A DNA stretch of 32,859 nt from Hydrogenophaga sp. (GCF_011390835.1 NZ_JAABRQ010000032.1:1-32859), one strand, 5' to 3'; shown: positions 8,144 through 18,845, counted from the stretch's first letter. Notes: generated by a model not told the origin, from the letters alone. A program made the numbers and translations.

Positions 8144-9274
8144 TCAGGCGCCGCGGCTGAGATAGCCGGTGATTTCCAGGCCATAGCCAGTCATGCTGGG
8201 CATGCGCCGCGGCTTGCCCAATAGCTGCATTTTGTGCACGCCGCTTTCGCGCAAGATCTGCGCGCCCACGCCGTAGGTGCGCAGGTCCATGCGCCCGCGC
8301 TCCGGGGCTTGGGCCGAGCGGGCCGTACCTTCGAACTGCGCCAGCAGCTGGGCCGCCGATTCGCCGCAATTGAGCAGCACCGCCACGCCAGCACCCGCCT
8401 CCGCGATGTGGCGCAGGCTCATCTCCAGGCTCCAGCTGTGCATGGCACGGCCGACTTCCAGCGCATCCAGCACCGACAGCGGCTCGTGCACCCGCACCGG
8501 TATGCTGTCGTCCGGCCCCCACTGGCCCTTGACCAGAGCCAGGTGCAAGGCGCCGCTGGGTTGGTCGCGGAAAGCGGTGACCTGAAACTCTCCGAACGCC
8601 GTTTGCATGGATCGCGACCCCAGGCGCGTGACCAGCGATTCGGTGCGGCTGCGGTATTCGATCAGGTCGGCGATGGTGCCGATCTTCAGGCCATGCTCGG
8701 CGGCGAATAGCTGCAGATCGGGCAGGCGGGCCATGGTGCCGTCGTCTTTCATGATCTCGCAGATCACCGACGCGGGCGAGCAGCCAGCCATAGCGGCCAG
8801 ATCGCAGCCCGCTTCGGTGTGGCCGGCGCGCATGAGCACGCCGCCGTCCACCGCCTGCAACGGAAAGATGTGGCCAGGCTGAACCAGGTCGTGCGGCTGA
8901 GCGTCGCACGCCACGGCGGCCTGCACAGTGCGCGAGCGGTCGGCGGCCGAAATGCCAGTGGTCACGCCCTCAGCGGCTTCGATGGACACGGTGAACGCCG
9001 TGCCCTTCTTGTCGCCATTACGCGCCACCATGGGCGGCAGCTGAAGCTGCTCGCAGCGCTCGCGGGTGAGGGTGAGACAGATCAGGCCGCGCCCGAATCG
9101 CGCCATGAAGTTGATGGCTTCGGGAGTGACGTGGTCACCCGCGAGCACCAGGTCGCCTTCGTTTTCGCGGTCTTCCTCGTCGACCAGGATCACGATGCGC
9201 CCGGCGCGCATGTCGGCCACGATGTCTTCGACCGGAGAGATGGCGACCGGCGCCAGGATGTCAGGGGCGTTCAT
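8144..9274 (-). CDS. ribBA: DHBP synthase with a degenerate GTP cyclohydrolase II-like domain (RibBA-type)
   Basis: Residues 10-210 form an intact 3,4-dihydroxy-2-butanone-4-phosphate synthase, which makes the four-carbon riboflavin precursor from ribulose-5-phosphate. The metal and substrate motif [11 protein letters not shown] (32-42) and the loop GHTEAGCD (151-158) are present. Residues about 212-376 align in layout with GTP cyclohydrolase II but lack its active-site features. Where the zinc-binding segment normally reads RVHSECLTGD there is [10 protein letters not shown] (261-270) with no cysteine cluster. The QEGRGIGL loop is replaced by [10 protein letters not shown] (292-301). The far motif [12 protein letters not shown] is kept, but TNNP is lost. 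I therefore expect only the RibB activity, with the second domain structural or regulatory. The start overlaps the ribE stop (ATGA). Confidence 0.93.
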   Translation of the reverse strand: MNAPDILAPVAISPVEDIVADMRAGRIVILVDEEDRENEGDLVLAGDHVTPEAINFMARFGRGLICLTLTRERCEQLQLPPMVARNGDKKGTAFTVSIEAAEGVTTGISAADRSRTVQAAVACDAQPHDLVQPGHIFPLQAVDGGVLMRAGHTEAGCDLAAMAGCSPASVICEIMKDDGTMARLPDLQLFAAEHGLKIGTIADLIEYRSRTESLVTRLGSRSMQTAFGEFQVTAFRDQPSGALHLALVKGQWGPDDSIPVRVHEPLSVLDALEVGRAMHSWSLEMSLRHIAEAGAGVAVLLNCGESAAQLLAQFEGTARSAQAPERGRMDLRTYGVGAQILRESGVHKMQLLGKPRRMPSMTGYGLEITGYLSRGA

Positions 9275-9918
9275 GCAACTGCTTCGGGTGAGGTTGTCTG
9301 GGTGGCACTGAGCATGCGCTCGACATAGCGCGCCACGGTGTCGATTTCAAGGTTCACCGCAGCACCCGCCGTTAGCGAGCCCAGCGCGGTGTGGTCCACG
9401 GTGTGGGGAATGAGGTTGATGCTGATTTCGCAGCCGTCGGCGTGGTCCTGTACCTGGTTGACCGTGAGGCTCACGCCATTGATGGTGATCGAGCCCTTGT
9501 AGGCCAGGTACTTGCCCAGCTCGGGCGGTGCGAGCACGCGCAGCTCCCAGCTTTCGCCGATCTGGGCGAAACGGGTCACGGTGCCGACACCGTCCACATG
9601 GCCGGAAACGATGTGTCCGCCCAGGCGGTCCTGGGCGCGCAAGGCCTTTTCCAGGTTAATTCGAGTGTTGATCTGCGCCAGACCCGTGGTGCGGGCGAGG
9701 GACTCAGCCGAGATGTCGATGCTGAACTGGTGCTGCGGCAGATCCAGCGAAGTGACCGTCATACAGGCGCCGTTGAGCGCAATGCTGTCGCCCAGGCCCA
9801 CATCGTCCAAGTAGCCAGGCGGCGCCTCGATGTGCAGGCGCTTGCCATGGTCCAATGAACTGCCCAGGGCGTGGAGGGCGGCGATGCGCCCCACGCCGGT
9901 GATGATGCCGGTAAACAT
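9271..9918 (-). CDS. ribE: Riboflavin synthase, alpha subunit type
   Basis: This enzyme dismutates two molecules of lumazine into riboflavin and a pyrimidine that is recycled. It has 215 residues and shows two repeats of the lumazine-binding fold. The first begins [12 protein letters not shown] and includes [13 protein letters not shown]. The second contains [13 protein letters not shown] and [16 protein letters not shown]. The start MFTGII is the conserved family N-terminus; the frame is open further upstream but there is no support for a longer protein. The 87-base gap to ribD holds no recognised regulatory element. The stop overlaps the ribBA start (ATGA). The gene is called ribC in some nomenclatures. 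Confidence 0.95.
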   Translation of the reverse strand: MFTGIITGVGRIAALHALGSSLDHGKRLHIEAPPGYLDDVGLGDSIALNGACMTVTSLDLPQHQFSIDISAESLARTTGLAQINTRINLEKALRAQDRLGGHIVSGHVDGVGTVTRFAQIGESWELRVLAPPELGKYLAYKGSITINGVSLTVNQVQDHADGCEISINLIPHTVDHTALGSLTAGAAVNLEIDTVARYVERMLSATQTTSPEAVA

Positions 9919-10005
9919 CCGAGTATTTTCGCAGGGTTTGGTTGGTGCTGTCGCACCGAGGTCGATCCAGGGCACCTACCGCGCCGGCGCCTTGATTTCA
10001 AAGGC

Positions 10006-11163
10006 TCAGGGATGCAGGAAAGCGTCTCGCCCGACGACCCGTGCGAGTACCCGTAAGTCGTCGCCGACTGGCTCCACCGACTGGAACTTCATCTGTACGC
10101 CATCTGACAACGACTGCAGCGGGCCAAACCCGGCCAGCCCCTGGCCAGGGCCCAGCAGCCGGGGTGCCACATAGATCAGGCACTCGTCCAGCAAACCTTC
10201 ACGGATGAACGAGCCATTGAGCTTGTGACCAGCTTCCAGGTGCAACTCGTTGACCTCGCGCCGGGCGAGATCGTGCAGCATGGCATGCAGGTCCACCTTG
10301 CGCTGCCCGGGTTCACCGGGGCCGGGCAGGGCGATGACGGTGGCGCCACGCTGCTCCAGTGCAATGCGACGGCCAGCGTCGTCGCTGGCGGTGTAAATCC
10401 AGATCTCGCGCCGCAGCCCCTGGGCCGGCGAGCTGAACAGACGGGCGTCCAGCGGCGTTTCCAGCCGGCTGTCGACGATCACCAGGTGCGGTTGGCGCTG
10501 CACGGACACCTCGCGCACATCCAGCATCGGGTCATCTTCCAGCACCGTGCCGATGCCGGTGAGCACCGCGCAGGCCCGTGCCCGCCAAGCGTGGCCATCG
10601 GCCCGCGCCGCCGGGCCAGTGATCCACTGGCTTTCGCCATTTTGGAGCGCCGATGTGCCATCCAGCGAGGTGGCCATCTTCATACGCACCCATGGCGTGC
10701 CGCGGATCATGCGGCTGAAGAAGCCGATGTTGAGTTCGCGTGAGGCGCGAGCCGGTTCGCTGTCGGGCGGCAACAGCTCGACTTCGATGCCCGCCGCCCG
10801 CAGACAAGCCAGCCCTTGGCCGGCGACCTGGGGGTTGGGGTCCTGGGTGGCGACGATGACCCGCTCGATCCCTGCAGCAATCAGGGCGTCGCAGCATGGC
10901 GGCGTGCGGCCGTGGTGCGAGCAGGGCTCCAGGGTGACGTAGGCCGTCGCGCCTTGGACCGATTCGCCATGGGCCTGCGCGTCACGCAGCGCCATCACCT
11001 CGGCGTGCGGCCCGCCGGCTTGCTGGGTGTGGCCTTGGCCGATGGTGCGACCGTCGGGCGCCTTGATCAGGCAGCCGACGTGAGGGTTCGGGTTGGAAAG
11101 GCCTGAGGCTAAGTCTGCCCAACGCTGCGCTTCGCGCAGCGTCGCCGCAGGCTGGGGGGTCAA
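10006..11163 (-). CDS. ribD: Bifunctional diaminohydroxyphosphoribosylaminopyrimidine deaminase / 5-amino-6-(5-phosphoribosylamino)uracil reductase
   Basis: RibD catalyses the second and third steps of riboflavin synthesis. The N-terminal deaminase domain (to about residue 145) holds the zinc site His53 and Glu55 (PHAE), Cys81 ([10 protein letters not shown]) and Cys90 (PPCCDAL). The C-terminal reductase domain starts near [13 protein letters not shown] and includes SQWITG and [13 protein letters not shown]. No ATG lies between the upstream gene's stop and the conserved domain. The best start is TTG at 11163, overlapping the pilE stop codon, giving 385 residues. An upstream ATG at 11238 would overlap pilE by 79 bases and add 25 residues unlike the family. 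Confidence 0.92.
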   Translation of the reverse strand: MTPQPAATLREAQRWADLASGLSNPNPHVGCLIKAPDGRTIGQGHTQQAGGPHAEVMALRDAQAHGESVQGATAYVTLEPCSHHGRTPPCCDALIAAGIERVIVATQDPNPQVAGQGLACLRAAGIEVELLPPDSEPARASRELNIGFFSRMIRGTPWVRMKMATSLDGTSALQNGESQWITGPAARADGHAWRARACAVLTGIGTVLEDDPMLDVREVSVQRQPHLVIVDSRLETPLDARLFSSPAQGLRREIWIYTASDDAGRRIALEQRGATVIALPGPGEPGQRKVDLHAMLHDLARREVNELHLEAGHKLNGSFIREGLLDECLIYVAPRLLGPGQGLAGFGPLQSLSDGVQMKFQSVEPVGDDLRVLARVVGRDAFLHP

Positions 11164-11639
11164 CGCCAGCAGCCCGCCGCACCGCTGGCGCCTGTCGCGC
11201 CCTTGGTGCCGGTTTGGTTGATGGTGAGCGTCCCGCATGCGGTATCGCCCGCCTGAGCGCCGCCGGGCGTCGCATTGAGTTGGAAGGCGTTAGAGCCGAT
11301 GGCTGGCGTTGCGGCGATGGTGAATGTGTACGCCGTTCCCAGGTCGGTTCGGCAAGCCAAGGCAGGTAACTGTGCCGAACCTACAGCGGTGCCGCAACCG
11401 GCACCAGTGCGGTCATAGCGAAGACACGTGGTGTAGTTGCGTTCCATCCACTGCGCCAACTCCATCAGGCAGCCAGCCCCTGTGGCGCGCTTGGTCCGAA
11501 TCACATAACTGGTGTAGCTCGGGTAAGCGATGGCGGCCAGGATCCCGATCACCGCTACAACGATCATCAGCTCAATCAAGGTGAAACCACCCTGCTTGCG
11601 CAGTTGGCGAGGCAGGGGCCCAAAGAGTTCAGTTTTCAT
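11160..11639 (-). CDS. pilE: Type IV pilus minor pilin PilE-like
   Basis: This is a type IV prepilin of 159 residues. The leader of 18 residues ends in Gly-Gly before the mature [24 protein letters not shown], with Glu5 of the mature form in place. The hydrophobic helix continues to about residue 45. The globular part has several cysteines (for example [23 protein letters not shown] and a final GCWR), suggesting disulfides. The start MKTELFG was chosen because it gives a leader of normal length. As the last gene of the fimT-pilVWXY1E set it matches the minor pilin PilE. It lies 26 bases after pilY1 and its stop overlaps the proposed ribD start. Confidence 0.88.
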   Translation of the reverse strand: MKTELFGPLPRQLRKQGGFTLIELMIVVAVIGILAAIAYPSYTSYVIRTKRATGAGCLMELAQWMERNYTTCLRYDRTGAGCGTAVGSAQLPALACRTDLGTAYTFTIAATPAIGSNAFQLNATPGGAQAGDTACGTLTINQTGTKGATGASGAAGCWR

Positions 11640-11665
11640 AGCGGTGCGTTGGAACGTCCATTTAT

Positions 11666-14600
11666 TCAATCGCGGATGATCTCGCGCCAAGAAACTCGAC
11701 CTCTAGCGCCAACAGTTGGAATTGGAGTGCTACCACCTGCGATCGTCCCGTTGTCTCCACCTGTACCGCCAACGATGAAGAACTGACCGACAAGCGTTGG
11801 CTGACCGGAGATGCCGATGCCCAGATCAATCGAACTGGCGTAGACGCCGTTGACATATTCGTCATCGAAACTGCCGTCTCCGTCGATGTCCAGATTGGGG
11901 CTGCTGAGTTGCGCGCCCGTGAACGGGTCGATGATGTTGACGAAGCCGCGGCCACCTGGCATGCACTCGTTGATCAAGGGAATGGCCGAGCTGGCAAACA
12001 TCGCAGGCTGGGTGGTGTAACCGTAGGTTGATGCGGTGACCATGCGCTCGCCAGTCTCTGGCAAGTCAATGAAGAAGCCAGACCTTCCAGACATGTCATT
12101 GGCAACCGCGGCTGACAGCGACCGAACCAGCGTGCCACTCTGCGTGGTCGTGACGCTGAAGGTTCTCTGGACAAGGTTGCTGCGGTTGGGAATGGGTGCA
12201 TTTTGATCGATCAAGCCATACCAGGTTTGCCTCGCTGTGCTGGAGGGATCGGTGGACTGGAAAAGACTTCCGGTGCCAAAGTGGACAAACGTCCTGCCGA
12301 AGTTGGGGTCGGTCGCCACCGTATTGGCTGTACTCGTGATGGGCGCTGTGATGGGCTGAGGGTTGCCCAGTGCATCTCGCGCCTGGAAGAGGGGCTGGCC
12401 CGAGAAAGCGACCGCCCACGATGCAGGTGACGAACTGGAAAGGTCAAACTTCCAGAGATTGCCCCTCAAATCTCCAGCATAGACGGCCTCGACAAAGCCA
12501 CTGCCGTCCAGGCGCAGCCCGGGTGTACTCAGCCCGTTGTTGCCCCTGTTAGCCACCCCGGTGTCCAGTTTGGCGATCACTGCGCCCGTGGCCAGATTGA
12601 AGACGTAGAGCGCCGCACCTTGGTTGGTGCTGTTGAAGCCATTGGCCACGATGGCTGCCCAGTCCCCATTTCTGAGCCGAGCGATCTTCGGAGAGCCAAT
12701 CATGAAACCGAGGTCTGGATCGGTCGCGGCCGTGTATTCCCAGAGCACGTTGCCTGCGCTGAAGGTGGCGGGGTTGGTGACGTCGAGTCCGAAAATGCCC
12801 CTGCCCCCACGCCCCATGGTGGCCACAAGGTAATTGCGTGTGGTTTGAGCAACCGAGGACACAGCTATATCGCCATCCACGAAGTATTCGTGGTTGTCGT
12901 TGTAGTTCAGGTCAGCGAGCACTCTCACCCTGGGCAACATTTGACGGGGCATGTACCCAAAGAGCTCAGTGCCGGTGGCCGCATTGAATGCGTGCAACAT
13001 GCCGTCATTTGCACCCACGAAGACGGTGTTGCTGTCTTGAACGTAAGCCGGCGACGAATGAACGATGTCCCCCAGAACCGTGTTGGCCGGGCGGTCGCGA
13101 AGCGTACCGCCGTTTTGCACTTCCCTGGTGCGCTCGCCGCGCAAATAATTGACCAGAGTTTGGTCGTTGTTCAACAGGGCTCGTTCCGCGGCAGACAGCT
13201 GCGCCCATTCAAACGGTTTGCTCGAGCCGGTGTCTGCTCCGTAGAACAGCCGTCTGGCCGCAAAGGCAGGAATTCTTCCGGCATCTGTGGTTCTCCAAAG
13301 CGGCGTTCGGTTCAGGCCAGACGCGCTGACCGGATACCCCACGAGCTCACCCGACCAACGGGCGCTGCTGTAAAGGCCCTGGAATACCAGGGAATTGGAG
13401 GCCACCTGGGTGCTGTTGGCGACGACGTTACCGCCGCTGCCGCTGCGCTCCAGAATGCTGTTGAACGCTTTTTGCAGACTCTGGCGGAGAGTCGAGGGGT
13501 TTTGCACCAGGAAATAGGTATCTGGTACGCCATCGCCGTCCGCATCCCACTCCACTGGCAGGTCGGGTGTCCTGCTGTTGTTGCGGTCCACAAAGCCGCC
13601 GTATTTGGCCGCGTACCAGAGAGGATCCTTGAGCAGGGTAGCTCCTCCGTTGCCAGCAATGTTGGGTGTGAACGTGAAGGTGGGTGCAGCCTGGCCAATC
13701 GTGGGCAGTGATCCGCAGGCTGCCGGCGGGGAGGCCACGTCGCAATAGCCTGCTGACTGGCCTGCTGGCACATTCAGGAAGTACCTCGGACCACCACCTT
13801 CATCTTTCGCCACCAGATAAACGCCATCGCGATTGGTGCCAGAGATCACGTAGCCCATGTTCTGTTTCATGCCTCCCGCCTGGTAGGTGGGGATGACCGT
13901 GACTGAAAGCGAGTTGTCAGAGTTGGCCTGAATCACATAGCGCGCGATGGCGTCCATGTCGTGGTCGCCACCCTGCTCCACGTCTTCGAAGTTGATCTGA
14001 AATTCGGCGTAGTAGCGTCCACCGTTGACGCCGGGGTCCATGTTTCCAGGCCCCGAATTGGCGATGGTCTCCACATAGAAATCGACGATCTGGTTGGTTG
14101 GCTGGTAATCGCCCTTGGCACTGGATACGTTCCCGTTAAATTCAACCGTCTTGGAAAATGGTACCAACGTGATCACGCGCCCGTTGGGCAGCGCGGCTTC
14201 GATTTTCGGCAGCGGGGAACTCAACGCCACCACATAGTTGTCCACCGTCTGGGTGCCTTGCAGCGCCGTCGACCCTGATGCCCGGATATCGTTCGTTCTG
14301 GCGTAGTAAGCCACCGAGGCAGCGTAGTAACTGCCTTGTTTGGATGGGTCTTCCGGCGCGAGTCCGCGGATGTTGCCCAGCGATGTCACGCTCTTGGCGG
14401 TGGGGGCAGAGTCGAAGGAGCCTGTACCCGTTCCCGACTGACCAATGAAGCGCTGCCCTGTGATGGTCGACACACCACTGTCTTCGATGCCGGTGATCGT
14501 GCTGCCCAGCGCCGCTGCATTCAAGCCTGGCAACTGCCCGCCATCGCTGTAATTCGTGAACGCGCTACCAGGGACTGTGTCGGAGTCGAAGGAAGGGTTG

Positions 14601-15988
14601 ATGTCGGAAATGGTGAGAAAGCTGGCGCGGGAGCAATACGGCGCTCTGGCCGCACTGGTGCTGGAATAGGGGTCGTCCCAGGTGGCTGATGTCAAACCAA
14701 CCTGTGAGTCAAGCGTGGTTGCGCCCGCGAACGCAGCAGTGGGTGCACCTCTTCCGGCGAAATAGCGTGTGGCCTCGTAAAGCATCTCGCCAATGGGGTT
14801 GCCCCAGTCCACAAACTCACCCTCTGTAGGCGCTCTGGCGGAGGCGGCGTACGGGTTACTACTCCGGTATTCGTTTGAGTTGCTGCTCTGGTTGTAGCCT
14901 CTGATGCGCAGGTTGTTGAAGGTATTAACGATGGGTGCTGCAGTGTTGAAAACACCCGTGGTAGTGTTGACCTCACTGGCAAAAGAAGACACCACTTTGC
15001 GCAGTCGGCCGCCTGACATATGCCGGTCGTAGCTGCCGGTCATCAGACCAAACAGCATGGCGTCGTTCTCACCGTACTCGTGCAAGAGCCCGATAGGCTT
15101 GTAGACCGGGCTGCTGCCGTTGGGGTACTGCCTGCAACCTGCATTGAAAGTTGAAGTGCATACCTCCACCCTAACAACAAAATCTCGCTGATTGCCTGTA
15201 CCGCTGGGGAAGCTGACACTATTGTTGTTGCCGACCTGAAGCCCATTGCTCAGCACTGGACGCTCCTTGGACGCCCACTGCCAGATCCGATAGTCGTTGC
15301 CCACGTTCTCGCGGATACGGAGCACAGGCTGGATGTTGCTGCAGTTGTTTAGTGTGGTGCAGTTGACGCCTTCATTGGGTGTGAGGTTGCCGAAGAAGTG
15401 CCTGCGGTTATTCGCGCTGGGTAGGCTGAGCGGTGTGTAGTCCTCGATGTTGTAGCCATCGGTAGCCTGATTGTGGTATTCCTTGCCCCAGCTGTGTGCA
15501 TCCTGGGGGATGTAGGCTCGCCGGAGCACGGTCAGCGATGTCGTATCGATCTCCCTGTAACCTCCGTACAGCACCTTTCGCAGCGCATCGATGCGGCTGG
15601 TGGTCATGTAGTTCAGCCAGTTGCCCGACCAGTCGGTGCTGTTGCTGCAGACCCCCAAGGCTCCAGCGGTTGCCCTAGGGCTGAATCGTGAATCGCTCGA
15701 GCTGTAGGAATAGCACAGGGTGGAGTCGTACAAACCGTAGTACACGATGCTTGGTTTGAAGCGCGTGTCCAAGGTGCCGTCGCCATCGATGTCGCTTGAA
15801 TCGTTGTAGGCCTCGTAAAACAGCTTGTGGTCTTTGCCCGCCACCAGCATGGTCATGGGTCTGGCGTTGATGGTGGACCCCAGAGGCGTGCTGGGCCAGA
15901 CAACCGCGCCGACGGACATGTTGACGAAGACGATCCCGGCGATGGCCGCTGCCTGCAGCGTCTTGTTCAAAAGTTCGGTAAGTTTCAT
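11666..15988 (-). CDS. pilY1: PilY1-type type IV pilus tip adhesin and assembly factor
   Basis: PilY1/PilC proteins sit at the pilus tip, counter pilus retraction and take part in adhesion and surface sensing. The protein has 1440 residues and a Sec-type signal at about 1-28. The N-terminal half has no recognisable von Willebrand factor A metal site, unlike the Pseudomonas protein. The C-terminal beta-propeller (Neisseria_PilC domain, about 950-1300) shows [33 protein letters not shown] and [15 protein letters not shown]. Three DxDGDGxxD-type calcium-loop candidates lie at 66-74, 815-823 and 1367-1375. The site just before YAGDLRGN is weaker (D1161, S1163, E1167). A good AGGAG ribosome site precedes the ATG, 18 bases after pilX. 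Confidence 0.93.
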   Translation of the reverse strand: MKLTELLNKTLQAAAIAGIVFVNMSVGAVVWPSTPLGSTINARPMTMLVAGKDHKLFYEAYNDSSDIDGDGTLDTRFKPSIVYYGLYDSTLCYSYSSSDSRFSPRATAGALGVCSNSTDWSGNWLNYMTTSRIDALRKVLYGGYREIDTTSLTVLRRAYIPQDAHSWGKEYHNQATDGYNIEDYTPLSLPSANNRRHFFGNLTPNEGVNCTTLNNCSNIQPVLRIRENVGNDYRIWQWASKERPVLSNGLQVGNNNSVSFPSGTGNQRDFVVRVEVCTSTFNAGCRQYPNGSSPVYKPIGLLHEYGENDAMLFGLMTGSYDRHMSGGRLRKVVSSFASEVNTTTGVFNTAAPIVNTFNNLRIRGYNQSSNSNEYRSSNPYAASARAPTEGEFVDWGNPIGEMLYEATRYFAGRGAPTAAFAGATTLDSQVGLTSATWDDPYSSTSAARAPYCSRASFLTISDINPSFDSDTVPGSAFTNYSDGGQLPGLNAAALGSTITGIEDSGVSTITGQRFIGQSGTGTGSFDSAPTAKSVTSLGNIRGLAPEDPSKQGSYYAASVAYYARTNDIRASGSTALQGTQTVDNYVVALSSPLPKIEAALPNGRVITLVPFSKTVEFNGNVSSAKGDYQPTNQIVDFYVETIANSGPGNMDPGVNGGRYYAEFQINFEDVEQGGDHDMDAIARYVIQANSDNSLSVTVIPTYQAGGMKQNMGYVISGTNRDGVYLVAKDEGGGPRYFLNVPAGQSAGYCDVASPPAACGSLPTIGQAAPTFTFTPNIAGNGGATLLKDPLWYAAKYGGFVDRNNSRTPDLPVEWDADGDGVPDTYFLVQNPSTLRQSLQKAFNSILERSGSGGNVVANSTQVASNSLVFQGLYSSARWSGELVGYPVSASGLNRTPLWRTTDAGRIPAFAARRLFYGADTGSSKPFEWAQLSAAERALLNNDQTLVNYLRGERTREVQNGGTLRDRPANTVLGDIVHSSPAYVQDSNTVFVGANDGMLHAFNAATGTELFGYMPRQMLPRVRVLADLNYNDNHEYFVDGDIAVSSVAQTTRNYLVATMGRGGRGIFGLDVTNPATFSAGNVLWEYTAATDPDLGFMIGSPKIARLRNGDWAAIVANGFNSTNQGAALYVFNLATGAVIAKLDTGVANRGNNGLSTPGLRLDGSGFVEAVYAGDLRGNLWKFDLSSSSPASWAVAFSGQPLFQARDALGNPQPITAPITSTANTVATDPNFGRTFVHFGTGSLFQSTDPSSTARQTWYGLIDQNAPIPNRSNLVQRTFSVTTTQSGTLVRSLSAAVANDMSGRSGFFIDLPETGERMVTASTYGYTTQPAMFASSAIPLINECMPGGRGFVNIIDPFTGAQLSSPNLDIDGDGSFDDEYVNGVYASSIDLGIGISGQPTLVGQFFIVGGTGGDNGTIAGGSTPIPTVGARGRVSWREIIRD

Positions 15989-16006
15989 GGGGAACTCCTT
16001 GCGGAT

Positions 16007-16552
16007 TCAGGGCGTCGCGTAAACAGATTGCAATGTGACGCTGGCACGGTCGGCATTCGCATTGCTGCGCGCCGTGACCCGATAGCGTCGGCACGTCAGA
16101 TTTGAGAGGTTGTTCAGATTGCAGGGAAACGTGTTGCCCAGGTACTCAATGATGTACTGGGGCGTGACGGTGATGCCGCCACTGACGACAGGCGTGGCAT
16201 CTGCCCAGCCGGTGAAGGCCGCGTCTTCCCAGCGGGGTGTTGCCCCCACCACGGGAGCACCACAAATGCCGGCGGTAGGGCAAGCCCCTGCTGCAGGCGT
16301 TGGCGGAACGGCTGGGGGCTCCAGCAAAGCTTCGGCTTCGCGCAGGGTGGCTTCAGCGGACTGAAAAGAGACGCTGCGATCGAAGGTGTTGGAGGCCATC
16401 TTCTCTTCGAGAGTCACCGAGCGCATGGCGCCCAACCCGAGGAGCGTCATGACCACCAGAAGAATCATCGCGACAACTAGGGCCACGCCCTGTTGCGCAA
16501 TTGGACGGTGACTGCTCGAGGAGAAGGATCGGGGATAACTGCGGTACATCAT
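16007..16552 (-). CDS. pilX: Type IV pilus minor pilin PilX
   Basis: This is a pilus assembly protein of 181 residues. The leader ends at Gly22 and is followed by VALVVAMILLVVMTLLGLGAM. The mature position 5 is Val, not Glu, which is the usual PilX/GspK feature of tip subunits. The PilX N-terminal signature continues with RSVTLEEKMASNTFDRSVSFQSAEATLREAE. It acts with PilV, PilW, PilE, FimT and PilY1 in the initiation and tip complex. The ATG overlaps the pilW stop (ATGA); a second ATG follows immediately. Confidence 0.93.
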   Translation of the reverse strand: MMYRSYPRSFSSSSHRPIAQQGVALVVAMILLVVMTLLGLGAMRSVTLEEKMASNTFDRSVSFQSAEATLREAEALLEPPAVPPTPAAGACPTAGICGAPVVGATPRWEDAAFTGWADATPVVSGGITVTPQYIIEYLGNTFPCNLNNLSNLTCRRYRVTARSNANADRASVTLQSVYATP

Positions 16553-17571
16553 TCAAGCCGATTTCGAAGGTTGACCACGTAGATGAGATCGCGCTGAATT
16601 GGCTGTTGGTCGGTGCCGACGCGGTTCAGTGTCTCCAGGGTGAGCGTAAATCGGAGCGCCACAACCTGGGCCACCGCTGCGGCAGTCCAGTCGTCAGCCG
16701 GAGTGGCATCCACCCAGTCGTTTTCAGGGGTGAAGACACCGGGTCCTGTCGAGGTGCCGCGCAAATACTGAATCTGCATATCCACCACTCCCTCGGCGAT
16801 CTCCTCCGGCCCTGCGCCTCTGGACTCGCGGTACAAAGAGCGTCCACCCCGGCTGTTGTTGCCGACATACCAGAAGCTTGTGCTAAGTGGGCTGACATAT
16901 CCCCCGGGACTAAACGTCTTTGTCAATGGCGTCGCACAGTTGGGAGGAAATCCGAATGAAGTTGTGCAGTTGGCCGTCGTGTCAAAGGCGATGGTGTTGG
17001 TCCCTGCAACAGAGCTGACCTGGGCAATCGCCGCGGAGGTGTTGTCGCACAACATGACGGTCGCGCCCGCAAGGCTGGCATTCGATGCTGTCAACGTGAT
17101 CTGCGCGGCGGCGGCGTCGTGAGCGGCAATGCCCGCGCTGAAACCGACGGCGCTGCCCATCACCTGAATCGCATCGGTTCCTCCCACACGTTGCGCCACG
17201 GCAGTGCCGGTTGGCCTGAAGGTGGCGTCGGTGCCACTTTCGAAACCGATGATGGTTCCGGCGTCCCAGTCAGTAGACCAGTCATTGGCGTTGAGCACGT
17301 TGGAGACGAATCGGGTGCCGCAAGGATTGCCGCCCGCCTGCCGGATTTCCCTGGCCATCAGTTCGAACGAGATACGCGCGTTTTCCTGAAGTCGGCTCAA
17401 CGATTCGGTGGTTCGAAACGCTTGCTGGTTGGTCAGGAAAATACTGATCACGCCGCCGATCACGATCAGTCCGAGCACGAGTGCCACCATCAGCTCGACC
17501 AGGCTGAAACCCATCTGTCGTGGTGTCGCGGCTCGGCGCCGCCGCATGTGCAAGGTTTTGGCTTGTTTCAT
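16549..17571 (-). CDS. pilW: Type IV pilus minor pilin PilW
   Basis: This is a prepilin-type protein of 340 residues, typical for PilW. The leader of 21 residues (basic, ending RQMG) is followed by FSLVELMVALVLGLIVIGGVISIFL, with Glu5 present. The next segment, NQQAFRTTESLSRLQENARISFELMAREIRQAGG, is the conserved PilW alpha region. The C-terminal part holds the PilW-domain segment EEIAEGVVDMQIQYL. It has four-base ATGA overlaps with pilV before it and pilX after it. Confidence 0.94.
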   Translation of the reverse strand: MKQAKTLHMRRRRAATPRQMGFSLVELMVALVLGLIVIGGVISIFLTNQQAFRTTESLSRLQENARISFELMAREIRQAGGNPCGTRFVSNVLNANDWSTDWDAGTIIGFESGTDATFRPTGTAVAQRVGGTDAIQVMGSAVGFSAGIAAHDAAAAQITLTASNASLAGATVMLCDNTSAAIAQVSSVAGTNTIAFDTTANCTTSFGFPPNCATPLTKTFSPGGYVSPLSTSFWYVGNNSRGGRSLYRESRGAGPEEIAEGVVDMQIQYLRGTSTGPGVFTPENDWVDATPADDWTAAAVAQVVALRFTLTLETLNRVGTDQQPIQRDLIYVVNLRNRLE

Positions 17572-18065
17572 AGACGGCTCGTGGTGACAAATGTCTGTGC
17601 GCCAAGCCCGCCCGCCCGGCTATCGTCCCAGGTGATCGTGACGGTGGTGTTGCCCGTTATGGCATCAACGTTCACCTGACCACAGGTGCCTTGCTCACCG
17701 AGACTGGTCCTCAGACTGGTCACCCAATGCCGCAGATTGTTGTCGCTGAGCGCGGTACCCACCACGCCTGCCGGGTTGCAAATGGCTGCCCGGTTGTAAT
17801 TGCCCAGCTCTGCACTGGTTCGATCAGCGCGCATGGCATCGAGCATGTAATAGCTCAACATGACGGCCTGGGTGCGCGCGTAGCTGCTCTGGTTGGTGCT
17901 GAGTGATCTGGATTGCAGCCCAGCCATACCCAGCAGCCCGAGAGAGAGGATCAGCACGGCCACCAAGATCTCAATCAGACCCACGCCCCTCTGCCGATAG
18001 GGGGGCGGTGAAGCTGGTCCGCGCCGCCGGCGGGATTGAGCGGGAAGCTTTAGGCTTTTCATCAT
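17568..18065 (-). CDS. pilV: Type IV pilus minor pilin PilV
   Basis: This minor pilin has 165 residues. Its long basic leader ends in YRQRG before VGLIEILVAVLILSLGLLGMAGLQ, with Glu5 of the mature form present and the PilV-specific run LGLLGMAGLQ. Two adjacent ATG codons (18063-18065 and 18060-18062) span the fimT stop codon. The first is chosen because it gives an ATGA overlap as at the neighbouring junctions. Confidence 0.93.
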   Translation of the reverse strand: MMKSLKLPAQSRRRRGPASPPPYRQRGVGLIEILVAVLILSLGLLGMAGLQSRSLSTNQSSYARTQAVMLSYYMLDAMRADRTSAELGNYNRAAICNPAGVVGTALSDNNLRHWVTSLRTSLGEQGTCGQVNVDAITGNTTVTITWDDSRAGGLGAQTFVTTSRL

Positions 18066-18706
18066 GGTGCGGCACAAGTGGAAGCCACAGAGGCGGGTGT
18101 GCTGGTTTCAATGCGCCCAACGGCGCTGAGGTCGATGTGTCTTGCACGCGTTGCGTCCCCCAGCGCTGAAGTCGGCTCGCACACTCGCAATGTTCCTGTC
18201 AACGGCGTCCCAGCCATGGTGCGCGCAGAGCCATCCGACGCAAACGATACGTATTGAGCCACAGCAGTTGAGCCGCGCAGCAGGGTGCTTCCACCTGATC
18301 CTTGGTTGTACCTGATCACGGTCTCCCCCGTGTCCACCGCGGCGGTCGTTCCTGAGCGGGTCCCGTCGACAAAGGTGATCCAGCCCGTATTCCAGTCTGC
18401 TGAGGTCGTGCACGCGGTACCGTTGGCGCTCGTGCACACCGTCACGCGGGTACCTCGCCGTATAGCTTCGGACCGGGCCTGAGCCAGCGTACCAACCATG
18501 TCATTGGTCAGGCTGGTCAGACGATTGGATGCAATCGAGGCCTGAAAGCTGGGTACGCCAAATGCAAGGATGACGGCCGCCACCGCAATGGTGACAAGCA
18601 GTTCGACCAAGGTGAACCCCGCCTGCTTGAAGCGCGCGTTGGTCAATTCGAAAGTGGTTGGATTGGTCACCCCCAGATTCTGCGTCTGACAGGTGAGAGA
18701 CCCCAT
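18062..18706 (-). CDS. fimT: GspH/FimT-type minor pseudopilin
   Basis: This is a type IV minor pilin of the FimT/GspH class. The prepilin motif QAG-FTLVELLVTIAVAAVILAFG is followed by the family segment LTSLTNDMVGTLAQARSEAIRRGTRVTVC. The C-terminal GspH domain contains NTGWITFVDG and YVSFASDGSART. The 214-residue reading uses an ATG 30 residues before the cleavage site, which is long. A GTG at codon 13 or a TTG at codon 21 would give more usual leaders, so the start is uncertain. FimT in related systems binds DNA for natural transformation; that role is not shown here. It is the first gene of the minus-strand train, and a divergent broken paralogue begins 139 bases away. Confidence 0.88.
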   Translation of the reverse strand: MGSLTCQTQNLGVTNPTTFELTNARFKQAGFTLVELLVTIAVAAVILAFGVPSFQASIASNRLTSLTNDMVGTLAQARSEAIRRGTRVTVCTSANGTACTTSADWNTGWITFVDGTRSGTTAAVDTGETVIRYNQGSGGSTLLRGSTAVAQYVSFASDGSARTMAGTPLTGTLRVCEPTSALGDATRARHIDLSAVGRIETSTPASVASTCAAP

Positions 18707-18845
18707 GTCTCGGCGCCAAGCAGTCGATTCCGAGGGACAGGCGGTTGAATCGAGCGGATATCCGCTGACGTACCACGTTTGGTAGATGAATCTTTCCTGG
18801 GCGACCGTTAAAAAGTAGTCAAAGGAAGCAATCGGAGGTGGTCAG

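Noticed and set aside
9919..10005. Search for an FMN riboswitch in the rib cluster
   Set aside because: The only gaps of any size (87 bases ribD-ribE and 30 bases ribBA-ribH) are too short and lack the conserved RFN sequence blocks. The other junctions overlap.
11666..15988. Von Willebrand factor A domain in PilY1
   Set aside because: No DxSxS metal-site motif is seen in the N-terminal half, although the Pseudomonas homologue has such a domain.
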